Notes: generated by a model from the sequence alone, not told the origin. A stretch of DNA of 64,000 bases from an uncultured Collinsella sp. (GCA_900541855.1 UQLD01000011.1:1-64000), one strand, 5' to 3'; counted from the first letter of the stretch, positions 44,424-54,067 are shown. Translations and numbers: made by a program.

Positions 44424-45720
44424 TACCGCATCCGCAGCACCCCGCGTGCCCAAGCGCGTCGCCGCCGTCATTCTCAACTCGCTCAAGGGCGGCGTGGTCC
44501 CGCGCATCGGCCTTCCCTACATCACCGTAGGGCGCGAGGTCGAAATCCGCGCCCTGCTCACCGACCTGAGTCTCATCGCCGACGGCGGCGCGAGCTTCCG
44601 CTTTCTGGTCGGTCGCTACGGAGCCGGCAAGAGCTTTTTGCTCCAGACCATCCGCACGCACGCCATGGGCGAGGGATTCGTCGTCGCCGATGCCGACCTG
44701 TCACCCGAGCGCCGCCTACAGGGCGGCCAGGGGCAGGGCCTTGCCACCTACCGCGAGCTCATCCGCAACATATCGACTAAAACGCGCCCCGAGGGCGGTG
44801 CGCTCAACCTAATCCTCGATCGCTGGGTCGCCTCGTGTGCCGATGCCGATGAGTCTGCCGTCAATGCCCAACTGGCCCCGCTCGAGGAAATGGTCCACGG
44901 CTTCGACTTCGCCCGTATGCTCCGCCGCTACCGCGCGGCCGTATCCGAGGGCGACGAAGAAGCTATGAGCCGCGTGACCAAATGGATTCGCGGCGAGTAC
45001 CGCACCAAGAGTGAGGCACGCGCCGAGCTGGGCTCCTCGACCATCATCAGCGATGACGACTGGTACGACTACGTTAAGCTCATTGCGCGCTTTTTGGTCT
45101 GCGGCGGCTACAAGGGCATGCTGGTGCTCATCGACGAGCTCGTGAATCTGTATAAGATTCCCAACGCCATCACGCGCCAATACAACTACGAGAAGATCCT
45201 AACCATGTACAACGACACGCTCCAGGGCAAGGCGCAGTACCTGGGCATGATCATGGGCGGCACGCCAACCTCCATCGAAGACCGGCGCCGCGGTGTGTTC
45301 TCCTACGAGGCCCTGCGCAGCCGACTCGCTCAGGGCCGCTTTGCGCGCGAGGACCTTAAGGACATGCTCGCGCCCATCATCCGTCTGCAGCCACTCACCT
45401 ACGAGGAGCTGCTGGTGCTCATCGAAAAACTCATGCAGATCCATGCCGGCTACTTTGGCTGGACGCCCACGCTTACCGAGAACGACTTGGTGGACTTCCT
45501 CAAGATTGAGTTTGGCCGCGTGGGAGCCGACACGCATCTGACGCCGCGTGAGGTCATTCGTGACTTTATCGAGCTGCTCGACATCCTATGCCAAAACCCC
45601 GACGCCAACGTGGCCGAGCTACTGCAAAGCGTCGGCGGCGACGCGCTGGCGCCGGCAACAGCAACAGGCGACACCGGCACCGCAAGCGGCGACCGCAATT
45701 TCGCCGAATTCACCATCTAA
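44416..45720 (+). CDS. BrxD-like P-loop ATPase (DUF2791)
   Basis: 434 residues. Walker A GRYGAGKS (66-73) and Walker B MLVLIDEL (Asp240-Glu241) place it in the AAA-like ATP-binding group called DUF2791/BrxD in BREX loci. LYKIPNAITRQYNYEKIL and FLGMIMGGTPTSIED-type segments (here YLGMIMGGTPTSIED) follow, then a helical C-terminus with LTPREVIRDFIELLDIL. It overlaps the TerB gene by 8 bp and lies ahead of the BrxHI-like helicase, the pairing seen in type 2 BREX. It probably loads or drives the helicase or the TerB protein on DNA. Confidence 0.88.
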   Translation: MSDTASAAPRVPKRVAAVILNSLKGGVVPRIGLPYITVGREVEIRALLTDLSLIADGGASFRFLVGRYGAGKSFLLQTIRTHAMGEGFVVADADLSPERRLQGGQGQGLATYRELIRNISTKTRPEGGALNLILDRWVASCADADESAVNAQLAPLEEMVHGFDFARMLRRYRAAVSEGDEEAMSRVTKWIRGEYRTKSEARAELGSSTIISDDDWYDYVKLIARFLVCGGYKGMLVLIDELVNLYKIPNAITRQYNYEKILTMYNDTLQGKAQYLGMIMGGTPTSIEDRRRGVFSYEALRSRLAQGRFAREDLKDMLAPIIRLQPLTYEELLVLIEKLMQIHAGYFGWTPTLTENDLVDFLKIEFGRVGADTHLTPREVIRDFIELLDILCQNPDANVAELLQSVGGDALAPATATGDTGTASGDRNFAEFTI

Positions 45721-45753
45721 CCTGCCAAAAAGGGACAGGTTTATTTTGGCAGG
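45721..45753. repeat. 10-bp perfect inverted repeat with GGGAC core
   Basis: CCTGCCAAAA (45721-45730) and TTTTGGCAGG (45744-45753) frame AGGGACAGGTTTA, immediately after the ATPase stop and within the operon. Confidence 0.7.
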
Positions 45754-45836
45754 CTTTATCTGGGCAAACGTCGAGGCAGTAATGCAGCAAGCCACTGCCC
45801 ACCGCGTTGAGAGATTCGTTTTTGAAAGGAGGCCCC

Positions 45837-48281
45837 GTGAACGCCTTTGACCGCTACGCCCCGTTTATCCAAGACTTCATCTACTCCCACGATTGGGAGA
45901 GTCTACGCTCCATCCAGGTTGCAGCAGCTGATGCCATCTTTAACACTCAGGACAATGTGCTCCTGACGGCATCCACGGCTTCCGGCAAAACCGAGGCAGC
46001 CTTCTTTCCCATCCTGACCGAGTTTTGGGAGAACCCGCCCGCGAGCGTTGGCGCCCTCTACATCGGCCCCCTCAAGGCACTCATCAATGATCAGTTCGTC
46101 CGCCTCAACGACCTGTGCGAAGAGGCCGATATCCCCGTCTGGCACTGGCATGGCGATGTTTCGCAGTCGCACAAGGCTAAGCTCATCAAAAAACCGAGCG
46201 GTATCTTGCAGATTACGCCCGAGTCGCTCGAGGCGCTCCTGATCCATAAGCACATGGCAATCCCTCGTATGTTCTGCGACCTGCGCTATGTGGTTATCGA
46301 CGAGGTTCATTCGCTCATGCGCGGCGACCGCGGCGGTCAGACGCTCTGCCTTATCGAGCGCCTCTCGCGCATGGCGGGCGTGCAGCCCCGCCGCATCGGC
46401 CTTTCTGCCACCATCGGCGACCCCGAGCGCACGGGCGCCTTTCTCTCACAGGGAACAGGACGCGATTGCATCATCCCCCGCTTTGAGGAACCGCGCCGCG
46501 TGTGGCGCATCTCCATGGAGCACTTCTACAACTCGGGTCCCCAGGCACAGCAGCGGGGATTCGAGAGCACGGGTCCACAAGAAGCCGAGATGCTTGCTTG
46601 CGAGCGTATTGAGCCGGCGGCGCCCGCGGCGCTGCCGGCTGGCGCCCAAGACGTGCGCCACAGCGGACAGCTTACACAGGAGGAACGCCGTCAACGTCGT
46701 GAGCGGGCACGGGGCAAGGCCGCTCCCAAAGACCGTCGCACTTCTTCGGCCCCCGAGGGCGAAGTCGATATCCCCCGGGCCGATGAGCAGGCGCTCCTCA
46801 ACCCCACCGACACCGCGCCCGAAAACGCCGATCCCGGCATGGGCTATATCTTTGAACACACCCGCGGGCGCAAGTGCCTGGTCTTTGCCAACTCGCGCGA
46901 GGAGGCAGAGGCCGTGTGCTCCATGCTGCGCAGCTACTGCGAGAGCCGGCACGAGCCCGACCGTTTTCTCATCCACCATGGCAATCTTTCGGCATCGCTG
47001 CGCGAAACGGCCGAGGAACTCATGCGCGATGAGGAGCAGGCACAGACAACCGTCACCACCTCCACGCTGGAACTCGGTATCGATATCGGCCGTCTGGAGC
47101 GTGCGTTTCAGATCGACGCGCCGTTTACCGTCAGCTCCTTTTTGCAGCGAATGGGCCGCACGGGGCGCCGCGATCTTCCGCCCGAGATGTGGTTTGTCAT
47201 GCGCGAGGAGGAACCCGAGCCGCGCACGATGATGCCCGAGACCATTCCGTGGAAGCTCCTGCAGGGCATCGCGCTCGTACAACTCTATCGCGAGGAAAAG
47301 TGGGTCGAGCCGCCCGAGCTCGATCGACTCCCCTACAGCCTGCTCTACCACCAGACTATGTCGACGCTTGCCAGCACCGGCGAACTCACGCCGGCAGAGC
47401 TTGCCCAGCGCGTGCTCACACTCAGCTATTTCCATCGCATCTCGGCCGATGACTATCGCGTGTTGCTGCGTCACCTCATTAAGATCGACCATATCCAAGT
47501 CACCGAGGGCGGCGGGCTCATCGTGGGTCTCGCGGGCGAGCGCATCATCAACAACTTTAAGTTCTACGCCGTGTTCCAGGAAAACGAGGAGTTCACCGTT
47601 CGCAGCGAATCGGCCGAGCTGGGCACGATTGTCAACCCGCCCCCGCCCGGTGAGCGCATTGCCATCGCCGGCCATTGCTGGATTGTCGAGGAAGTGGACT
47701 GGAAGCGTCACACCGTCTTTGCCACGCAGGTCAAGGGCCGGGTGCCGGCCTACTTTGGCGACTGCCCCGGCGACATCAATACACACGTACTCGAGCGTAT
47801 GCGCAAGGCGCTCAACGAGCACGCGGCGTATCCGTACCTGATGGGTAACGCGCGGGCCCGTCTGGCGCAGGCTCGCCATACGGCCGAGATTTCGGGCGCG
47901 GGAACTAAGCCGCTCATCAACCTGGGTGGCGACACCTGGGTGCTCTTCCCCTGGTTGGGCAGCTACGCCTTTTTGGCGCTCGAGCGCATGCTCAAGATTA
48001 AATGCGCCGCTGAGTTGGGCCTTCGCGGACTCGACCCGTCACGCCCGTACTTTATGCAGTTTAAGATGAAGGCCGACGAGGAGACGTTCTTTGAAGTGCT
48101 CGCCGCCGAAGCCGAGAAAGACTTCGACCCCATCGACCTCGTCTATCCCGGCGAGGTGCCTTACTTTGATCGGTACGACGAATTCGTTCCAGAAGAGCTC
48201 GTGCGCAAAGGCTTTGCCGAAGGCGTGCTCGACATCGAAGACATGAAGCAGCGCGTTCTCGGCTGGCGCGACCACGCCTAA
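45837..48281 (+). CDS. BrxHI/Lhr-like superfamily 2 helicase
   Basis: 814 residues from GTG 45837, which follows AAAGGAGG. Motif I TASTASGKTEA (Lys51), Ia-type YIGPLKAL, motif II DEVH (155-158), motif III LSATIG, V TSTLELGIDIGR and VI QRMGRTGRRD. Between the two RecA lobes, about 230-325, sits a charged low-complexity insert. The C-terminal ~300 residues resemble the Lhr-type winged-helix and beta-barrel region. In BREX type 2, BrxHI of this kind pairs with BrxD. It is the last gene of the three-gene TerB module, 116 bp after the ATPase. Confidence 0.88.
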   Translation: MNAFDRYAPFIQDFIYSHDWESLRSIQVAAADAIFNTQDNVLLTASTASGKTEAAFFPILTEFWENPPASVGALYIGPLKALINDQFVRLNDLCEEADIPVWHWHGDVSQSHKAKLIKKPSGILQITPESLEALLIHKHMAIPRMFCDLRYVVIDEVHSLMRGDRGGQTLCLIERLSRMAGVQPRRIGLSATIGDPERTGAFLSQGTGRDCIIPRFEEPRRVWRISMEHFYNSGPQAQQRGFESTGPQEAEMLACERIEPAAPAALPAGAQDVRHSGQLTQEERRQRRERARGKAAPKDRRTSSAPEGEVDIPRADEQALLNPTDTAPENADPGMGYIFEHTRGRKCLVFANSREEAEAVCSMLRSYCESRHEPDRFLIHHGNLSASLRETAEELMRDEEQAQTTVTTSTLELGIDIGRLERAFQIDAPFTVSSFLQRMGRTGRRDLPPEMWFVMREEEPEPRTMMPETIPWKLLQGIALVQLYREEKWVEPPELDRLPYSLLYHQTMSTLASTGELTPAELAQRVLTLSYFHRISADDYRVLLRHLIKIDHIQVTEGGGLIVGLAGERIINNFKFYAVFQENEEFTVRSESAELGTIVNPPPPGERIAIAGHCWIVEEVDWKRHTVFATQVKGRVPAYFGDCPGDINTHVLERMRKALNEHAAYPYLMGNARARLAQARHTAEISGAGTKPLINLGGDTWVLFPWLGSYAFLALERMLKIKCAAELGLRGLDPSRPYFMQFKMKADEETFFEVLAAEAEKDFDPIDLVYPGEVPYFDRYDEFVPEELVRKGFAEGVLDIEDMKQRVLGWRDHA

Positions 48282-48307
48282 GACCAGTCTTTTTGGGACG
48301 GGGAGAC

Positions 48308-49186
48308 CTATTTGTCGTGAAGAACGGTGCCGAGGAAGTCGGTGTCGAAGGGCACGGCTTCGGCAAAGGCGTAGTTGCCGTCGCTGGCGATGAGCAGGTA
48401 GTTCTCCTCGCCGCCGAACTCTGCATCGCCACATGGGACCACCCAAGAATGGTCGAACACCTCAAGCGCCGTGGCGGCACAGTCGCGCAGGAACGTCACA
48501 TCGCTCCCCTCGTTTGCACTCACGATATTGGCAACGTAGACGCCACCGACATTTAGGCTGCCCCGCACCAAACGCAATGCCTCAACCGTCGCCAGCTCGC
48601 GTACGGGCTCGGCACCGCCAAAGCAATCGCTCACGACCACGTCGTAGCGACGATGGCCCACGCTCGTCACACCCAAATACGAGCGAGCCTCAGCGGTTAT
48701 CACCCGCAGGCGATCGCCCGCCGCGCGCTCCAGCTCGTCTAGGTAGAACCAGCGGCGCGCCAGGCGCGTAATCTCTCCGTCATACTCGATGACGTCCATG
48801 CGCAAGCCCTCGTGCGACATCAGCGCGAACTTAGGATAGGCAAACCCGCCGCCACCCAGCACAAGCATGCGGTTGATGCCGTGACCATAAGCATCGTGCA
48901 TCGCATCCTCGGACTCAAACACGTCGTCAAACGCACGATAGTACGCAAAGACGGGCTCCGCCCAACGCTCACCAACGTAGCTTGCGCTTTGGTAGACGCC
49001 GCCTTGCACCAACACGCGAATCTCATCGCCGTCCCCATCGTGCACGCGTTTCACACGCGCCAACCCATTGCGGGTTCGCGCAACCTGCAGACAGGCAGCA
49101 CGAACAGCGACGGCGGCCGCACCAAGCGCCGCGGCTCCCAGGGCAACGCCGGCAACGACGCCAGCAGAAACACTCGGCTTGTTCAT
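48308..49186 (-). CDS. spermidine synthase-like methyltransferase-fold protein
   Basis: 292 residues. An N-terminal hydrophobic stretch (about 8-30) may anchor it in the membrane or be a signal. The rest is the Rossmann fold of spermidine synthase-like proteins: LVLGGGGFAYPKF, DVIEYDGEITRLAR, ARSYL and YDVVVSDCFGG. The family includes aminopropyltransferases and many proteins of unknown substrate. Without speD/speE partners, polyamine synthesis is not supported. Directly downstream of Elp3 with abutting ends, so likely cotranscribed. Confidence 0.75.
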   Translation of the reverse strand: MNKPSVSAGVVAGVALGAAALGAAAVAVRAACLQVARTRNGLARVKRVHDGDGDEIRVLVQGGVYQSASYVGERWAEPVFAYYRAFDDVFESEDAMHDAYGHGINRMLVLGGGGFAYPKFALMSHEGLRMDVIEYDGEITRLARRWFYLDELERAAGDRLRVITAEARSYLGVTSVGHRRYDVVVSDCFGGAEPVRELATVEALRLVRGSLNVGGVYVANIVSANEGSDVTFLRDCAATALEVFDHSWVVPCGDAEFGGEENYLLIASDGNYAFAEAVPFDTDFLGTVLHDK

Positions 49187-51094
49187 CTAGAGCTCCTTTT
49201 GCAGATAGAGTCCATGATCGTAAAAACCCAAATGGCGATAGTACTCGCGCGTACCAATCGCGCTGATCACGTTGATGCGCGTATAACCCGCATCCCGGGC
49301 AATCTCGCACGCACGCTCTACGAGCAGACGCCCCAACCCATGGTGCTGGGCCGCCTGGCCTTGATACCCCACGCGCGCCGCCATGCCATACACGTGTACC
49401 TCGCGAATCATCGCCTCGTCCGGCATCGTCAGCAACTCGTCCGCATGCGCGGCAACAAACGAATGGTCGGGCAGCGACAACCGCAAAAAGCCCGCGATCT
49501 TGCCCTGCGGCGTCACCCACTGCAAAAAGCACTCGTGCGTCACCGGCGTCTCGTACGCCACCTCCTCATCAAGAGATAGCTCATCCAAGTCGGCACCCGC
49601 CGTGCTGATCTCGCGATAGCGAATCTCGCGCACCGTCGCACCATCACCCCGAGCAGCCAGACGGTTCTCAACGAGCTGACGCAGGTTGGGTTTCTTGTTG
49701 CCCACCATAATGTCGTCGGAACTAAAGTCGCGGATCATGCGACTGATACGGCAGAACGCCGGCGTCACCACGATGTCGTCGGCCAGCACATCGAGCAGCT
49801 CTTCCTCGGTATAGGGACGCCACTCGCCGCGCTCATAGCAGCCCACCAGACGCGAGCCCTCGATGAGCGCACACGGGTAGACCTTGACCTCGTCGGGCAT
49901 AAAGGCCCCTTCGGTCATAAAGCGTTCGTAGTCGCGCTTATCCCCCTCCGGCGTGGCGCCCAGCAGGTTAAGCATAAAATGCGCATGGATCTTAAAGCCA
50001 AACAGGCGCGCAAGCGAAAACGCCCGTTCAATCTGCGCCACCGAAATGCGACGCTCGTTGATATCGAGCAGGTGTTGGTCGAGACTCTGAATACCCATCT
50101 GGATCTTGGTGCAGCCCAGGCGGCGGATGAGCGTGAGGGCCTGCGGCGTTACGGCATCGGGGCGCGTCTCGATAACGAGCCCCACCACGCGATGCTTCGC
50201 CGTCTCGTTGATGCGCTGCTGACGCTCAAGCTCCTCCATCGTTGCCGTCTGCCACTCGGCAGCCTCGCCCCATGGCGTACCGGGGCCGTACAGACGACGC
50301 ACTGCGCGGTTATAGCCACCAACGACAGCATCCACACGCCCCTGCTCGTCGGCAACGCCGGCAGCAAGCTCAGCCTCGTCTGTCGCAATGCCGGCAGCCC
50401 GATAGCGCTCGCGGCGCTCTGTTACCACCGGCGGCAGGGCATCGGCGGGAGCGTCATCGAGCAGGCGCCCTGCCTCGGCACGGCTGATGCCCGGACGCGC
50501 CAACATGGGGTTGGCCGCCACGCCCGCCACCGCATCATCATTGAGTGCACGAAAGAGCTCCGACATAAACCATGTCTGGTACCCTTGCGGATAGTCGCTC
50601 CAGGTGCCACCGAGCACGATGAGCTCTATCTTGTCGGTCGTATGCCCCATCTGCGAAAGCGCGGTCAGACGAGCGCTCACCTGCAGATACGGGTCAAAGC
50701 AATTTTGCTCTGCACGGGCGCACGCCGGCTCGGCGTGCAGATAGCTTTTGGGCATGCGCAGATCGTTGGGGCAAAACAGGCAATCGCCCGAGCACGGCCA
50801 GGGCTTGGTGATGACGGTAATGGTCGCCACGCCCGAAGCCGTGCGACGAGGCTTCATGCGCAGGACCTGCAGCAGTTGACGCTCCAATTCGGCATCGACA
50901 TTCCACCCAGCCCAACGAGCCGGCTCCTCACGTTTTACCCGCTGGTAGAACGGCAGCAGACGGCGCTTGGCCAAATCGCGTTTGTCGGCGCCCTCACGGC
51001 GCGCCTCGGCATGTATCAGTTTGACGAGCGCTTTGTCGTCTACGGTCTCGCCGCGACGCAGAGCCTCGAGTATGTTCAAGATAATCTGTTCCAT
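49187..51094 (-). CDS. bacterial Elp3: radical SAM and GNAT tRNA-modifying enzyme
   Basis: 635 residues. The radical SAM cluster is Cys101, Cys105, Cys108 in WPCSGDCLFCPNDLRMPKS, preceded by VATITVITKP. Further blocks are IELIVLGGTWSDYPQGYQ, VIETRPDAVT and KIQMGIQSLD. The last ~150 residues are a GNAT acetyltransferase domain (QAAQHHGLGRLLVERACEIA). Elp3 transfers a carboxymethyl precursor to wobble uridine 34 of tRNA using acetyl-CoA and SAM. In bacteria it works without the rest of Elongator. The ATG is followed downstream by the spermidine synthase-like gene. Confidence 0.92.
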   Translation of the reverse strand: MEQIILNILEALRRGETVDDKALVKLIHAEARREGADKRDLAKRRLLPFYQRVKREEPARWAGWNVDAELERQLLQVLRMKPRRTASGVATITVITKPWPCSGDCLFCPNDLRMPKSYLHAEPACARAEQNCFDPYLQVSARLTALSQMGHTTDKIELIVLGGTWSDYPQGYQTWFMSELFRALNDDAVAGVAANPMLARPGISRAEAGRLLDDAPADALPPVVTERRERYRAAGIATDEAELAAGVADEQGRVDAVVGGYNRAVRRLYGPGTPWGEAAEWQTATMEELERQQRINETAKHRVVGLVIETRPDAVTPQALTLIRRLGCTKIQMGIQSLDQHLLDINERRISVAQIERAFSLARLFGFKIHAHFMLNLLGATPEGDKRDYERFMTEGAFMPDEVKVYPCALIEGSRLVGCYERGEWRPYTEEELLDVLADDIVVTPAFCRISRMIRDFSSDDIMVGNKKPNLRQLVENRLAARGDGATVREIRYREISTAGADLDELSLDEEVAYETPVTHECFLQWVTPQGKIAGFLRLSLPDHSFVAAHADELLTMPDEAMIREVHVYGMAARVGYQGQAAQHHGLGRLLVERACEIARDAGYTRINVISAIGTREYYRHLGFYDHGLYLQKEL

Positions 51095-51104
51095 GCCCCC
51101 ATTG

Positions 51105-51144
51105 TAAAGGCAAAGGCGCCGAAGCCGATCTCGGCTTCGGCGCC
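51105..51144 (-). terminator. terminator of the XRE-DUF4097 operon
   Basis: GGCGCCGAAGCC-GAGATC-GGCTTCGGCGCC, a perfect 12-bp stem, followed on the minus strand by TTTGCCTTT. Confidence 0.75.
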
Positions 51145-51193
51145 TTCATCAAACAGCGCGTCTATATCTTCGCTTAGGCTTTCGTCTGCCTCA

Positions 51194-52093
51194 CTACTCC
51201 GAATCAAACGACATGTCGCCCGAACCGACCTCAAAACGATACGTAGCAGACTTATCGCCGTTATCGAATTCAAGATTCAAAATGGTCTCGCCGTCGTAGC
51301 CAAGCGGAAGGAAATCGCTCTCGAAGTCGCCGCTGCCCAAGGTGAGACTCGCCTTAAAGCCCGTCGAGTTCGGAACCATCATCTCCACATCGCCCGAGCC
51401 CACACTCACGTCCATCGACTTCGCGGGGGCCTGGTAAAGCTCGAACGTCACATCGCCCGAACCGACCTCGGCATTCAGAGTGTCGGTCACGGTGCCCGCA
51501 AACGCGACGTCTCCCGAGTCCAACGTCAAATCAAAGTCGTGGCACGCAATGTCCGCGACCGTCAGGTCTCCCAACCCCACGTTTGCCGTAATGCCCATCA
51601 TGTTATCGGCAAGCTCACGCGGCAGTTCAATGGTGACCTTACGGTCATGGGCGCGCTCGTCATCGCAGTCGAACTGGCTAATCTTGAGTGTAGAGCCCTC
51701 GATCTTAACCAGATTCTGAGTGGCGGCATCGGAAGCAGACGCCCCCTTTGCAACGCGCCCGCTTTCGATGACACGTACCGGTCCGCCAGAGACACGTTTA
51801 ACCTCGACCGTCCCCGACGTCACATCCAAGTCGAGCGATTGGAACGCGTCTTCGTCAAAAGTCGTGCTCGAAAGCTGCTGAGGCCGAGCGGAATAGTTAC
51901 CGCCATCCAAAAGATCGTCCTCGTCAACCGCATCGTCCATACCAGAGAAGCCGGATACAACATCGTCGAGATCCCACGGACCATCAAAATGAATCAATGT
52001 CCGCGAAATGCCAAAGACAAGCCCGATGATGAGCACGAACGCTCCGATGCCAACGCCCAAGCGCACCTTGGATTCATGCGAAAACTTCATCAT
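51194..52093 (-). CDS. membrane-anchored DUF4097 beta-repeat protein
   Basis: 299 residues. A single membrane segment near the start (about 12-30, LGVGIGAFVLIIGLVFGI) is followed by repeated beta-strand units with the pattern V..GSGDV: LGDLTVADI, DSGDVAFAG, VGSGDVTFEL, VGSGDVEMM, LGSGDFESD and VGSGDMSFDSE. Such DUF4097/DUF4098 domains form beta-helix-like stacks outside the membrane. Function unknown. The ATG overlaps the stop of the membrane-bound XRE regulator, so the two are made together. Confidence 0.88.
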   Translation of the reverse strand: MMKFSHESKVRLGVGIGAFVLIIGLVFGISRTLIHFDGPWDLDDVVSGFSGMDDAVDEDDLLDGGNYSARPQQLSSTTFDEDAFQSLDLDVTSGTVEVKRVSGGPVRVIESGRVAKGASASDAATQNLVKIEGSTLKISQFDCDDERAHDRKVTIELPRELADNMMGITANVGLGDLTVADIACHDFDLTLDSGDVAFAGTVTDTLNAEVGSGDVTFELYQAPAKSMDVSVGSGDVEMMVPNSTGFKASLTLGSGDFESDFLPLGYDGETILNLEFDNGDKSATYRFEVGSGDMSFDSE

Positions 52094-52809
52094 TCACCAC
52101 CCTCTTTGGCAATCGGCTCAGCGGCAGTCGCGGTGGCCACGTCAGTGTCAACCGCAGCGGAAGCATCCCGCACCTGAGTCCTAGCCACCGGCGCCGGACC
52201 AACCTGAATATCCCCGCGTGCCCAATCACCATCGAGCGCACGCGCCACCCAGTGATAGATGGGGATCGTAAAGAAGATCAGCGCGGCAAAGGGGCCGGCA
52301 CCAAACGGGAACATCAGCAAAAAGAACAGCAGCCAGCACACGGCCCAATACGGGAACGACTGGAACGGGCCTTTCACCGGTGTCGAGCCAACCGCGCCGC
52401 CACTCGTCACCTGCGCCGTAGCGGCATTGGCGGCCTGTGCACTCCAGCTCGCCGCTTGCGCCGCCTTGGCGGCGGCATCACTCGCCTGTGTTGCCGCCTC
52501 GGTGGCACGTGCCGCCGCCTCATGGGTGCGTGCGCGCTCTGCCGCCTCGGCCTCGCGCTGGCGGGCGCGGTCCTCGTTCTCAAACTCGATATCGTCCTCG
52601 ATCTCATCGCTCGGATTGAGCAGCTCGTCCAGGCTCACGCCATAGAGCTTGGCGAGCGAGATCAGGTTCTCGGTATCGGGCGAGCTCTCCGCACGCTCCC
52701 ATTTACTGACCGCCTGGCGCGACAGCCCCAGCTTTCGCGCCAGCCCTTCTTGGCTAAAGCCCTTGCTGCGGCGAAGGTCGGCGAGCCGCTGCGCAGTTTC
52801 TACATTCAT
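52090..52809 (-). CDS. XRE-family regulator with C-terminal membrane segments
   Basis: 239 residues from ATG 52809, with TAGGAGG directly upstream. Residues 5-60 are a helix-turn-helix: LADLRRSKGFSQEGLARKLG, then LSRQAVSKWERAESSPDTEN. About 75-125 is an Ala/Glu/Arg-rich coiled segment. About 155-190 is hydrophobic (WAVCWLLFFLLMFPFGAG…FFTIPIYHW) and would form two membrane helices. It therefore looks like a membrane-bound transcription regulator. Its overlap with the DUF4097 gene suggests sensing of the envelope and control of its own operon. Confidence 0.88.
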   Translation of the reverse strand: MNVETAQRLADLRRSKGFSQEGLARKLGLSRQAVSKWERAESSPDTENLISLAKLYGVSLDELLNPSDEIEDDIEFENEDRARQREAEAAERARTHEAAARATEAATQASDAAAKAAQAASWSAQAANAATAQVTSGGAVGSTPVKGPFQSFPYWAVCWLLFFLLMFPFGAGPFAALIFFTIPIYHWVARALDGDWARGDIQVGPAPVARTQVRDASAAVDTDVATATAAEPIAKEGGE

Positions 52810-53076
52810 GGTTCCTCCTATGTGATGCCAGCCGTGCCGCCGGACCGTTTTTGTTCTTAAGGCGCCTTGCACAGTTAAAAATCTATCCGCCACCGCCAAA
52901 AGCATGCCACCTATTCTAGTGAGATTTTTGACAACCGGCGGTTGCGGGCACATATGAGCTGCGGAAATGTGTCCAAACAAAGCAATGACCCGTAGCTCGG
53001 TTGTCCCCGTTGCGGCGTTAACGGTAGTATGGTCGTACTGTTTATTCCGCACCGCCAACGGAGGGAGTTCCGCGCC

Positions 53077-53949
53077 GTGAACCGCGATTTCGCCTCATCG
53101 CTCATCCAGCTCAACAACACGTTCTATCGCGAGCACTCCGCCTCCTTCTCCGATACGCGTCAGGCCCCGTGGCCCGGCTGGGTGCGCACCATGGACATCG
53201 CACTCGAACAGCTCGACGTCGCCACCATCGAGCATCCCGTCCGCGTCTTCGATCTTGCCTGCGGCAATATGCGATTCGAGAACTTTGCCGCCGGCGGCGC
53301 ACTTGCCGCCAAGGGCGTCGACGGCGCAAACCCCTCGGCAGATGCCAGCTGCCCGTTTGAGTTCTATGGTGTTGACTCGTGTCAGGATTTGGCTATCGAT
53401 GCGCACGGTCACGCCCTGCGCATTCCCAACCTGCACTTCCAGGAACTCGACGTGCTCGACGCCCTCATGAAGCTCAACCCCGCCGAGACGCCCGACGTGC
53501 TTTTCGACGCCCCGCTCGCCGATATCTCGGTCTGCTTTGGCTTTATGCACCACGTGCCGTCGTGCGAGTACCGCGTACGCGTGCTCGACGCCCTGGTGCG
53601 GCAAACGAGCCCGGGCGGCATCATCGCCATCAGCTTTTGGGAGTTCATGAACGATGAGCGCATGGCGCGCAAGGCCGTTCGAGCCGAAGCCCGCGCCGAG
53701 CTCACCCCGCCGTTTGAGGGTTACGATTCCGCGCAGTTTGAAGCCGGCGACCACCTCATTGGCTGGCAAAACGACCGCCACGCCTACCGCTATTGCCATC
53801 ACTTTGACGATCAGCAGATCACCGACCTGGTGCGCGGCGTCCGTACGTTCTACAAGAGCGGCGAGGTCCCCGTGCGCGAACTTGAGCGCTTCCATGCCGA
53901 CGGTCGCAGCGGAGAGCTCAATCGCTATGTGATTCTCAAGCGTCTGTAG
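53077..53949 (+). CDS. class I SAM-dependent methyltransferase
   Basis: 290 residues from GTG 53077 with GGAGGGAG upstream; the longer frame from 53029 lacks a ribosome site. VFDLACGNMRFENFA is a SAM-binding motif I, with an acidic turn in FYGVDSCQDLAIDA, and SVCFGFMHHVPSCEYRVRVLDALVRQTSPGGIIAIS is the typical post-motif region read in parts. The substrate is unknown. The gene is followed by trmB but with its own 118-bp gap. Confidence 0.8.
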   Translation: MNRDFASSLIQLNNTFYREHSASFSDTRQAPWPGWVRTMDIALEQLDVATIEHPVRVFDLACGNMRFENFAAGGALAAKGVDGANPSADASCPFEFYGVDSCQDLAIDAHGHALRIPNLHFQELDVLDALMKLNPAETPDVLFDAPLADISVCFGFMHHVPSCEYRVRVLDALVRQTSPGGIIAISFWEFMNDERMARKAVRAEARAELTPPFEGYDSAQFEAGDHLIGWQNDRHAYRYCHHFDDQQITDLVRGVRTFYKSGEVPVRELERFHADGRSGELNRYVILKRL

Positions 53950-54067
53950 GCACCGACGACTCGCCGCCGAGCCGCACCGCATCTTTCGGGCAAACTATGC
54001 CCACCCTTTTTCAACCCATTGACGGAACGTGCAGCTATGCGTTCCACACTTATGACCAAGGAGCCTC

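Noticed and set aside
46446..47879. 477-codon minus-strand open frame inside the BrxHI-like helicase
   Set aside because: Antisense to a helicase with all motifs in place.
42663..48281. Complete BREX locus
   Set aside because: No PglX/PglZ/PglW/PglY or BrxA/B/C candidates on either side.
51076..51273. 65-codon minus-strand open frame over the DUF4097 end
   Set aside because: Overlaps the terminator stem and the end of a solid gene.
49979..52177. 732-codon plus-strand open frame across Elp3 and DUF4097
   Set aside because: Antisense to two well-supported genes and crosses their terminator.
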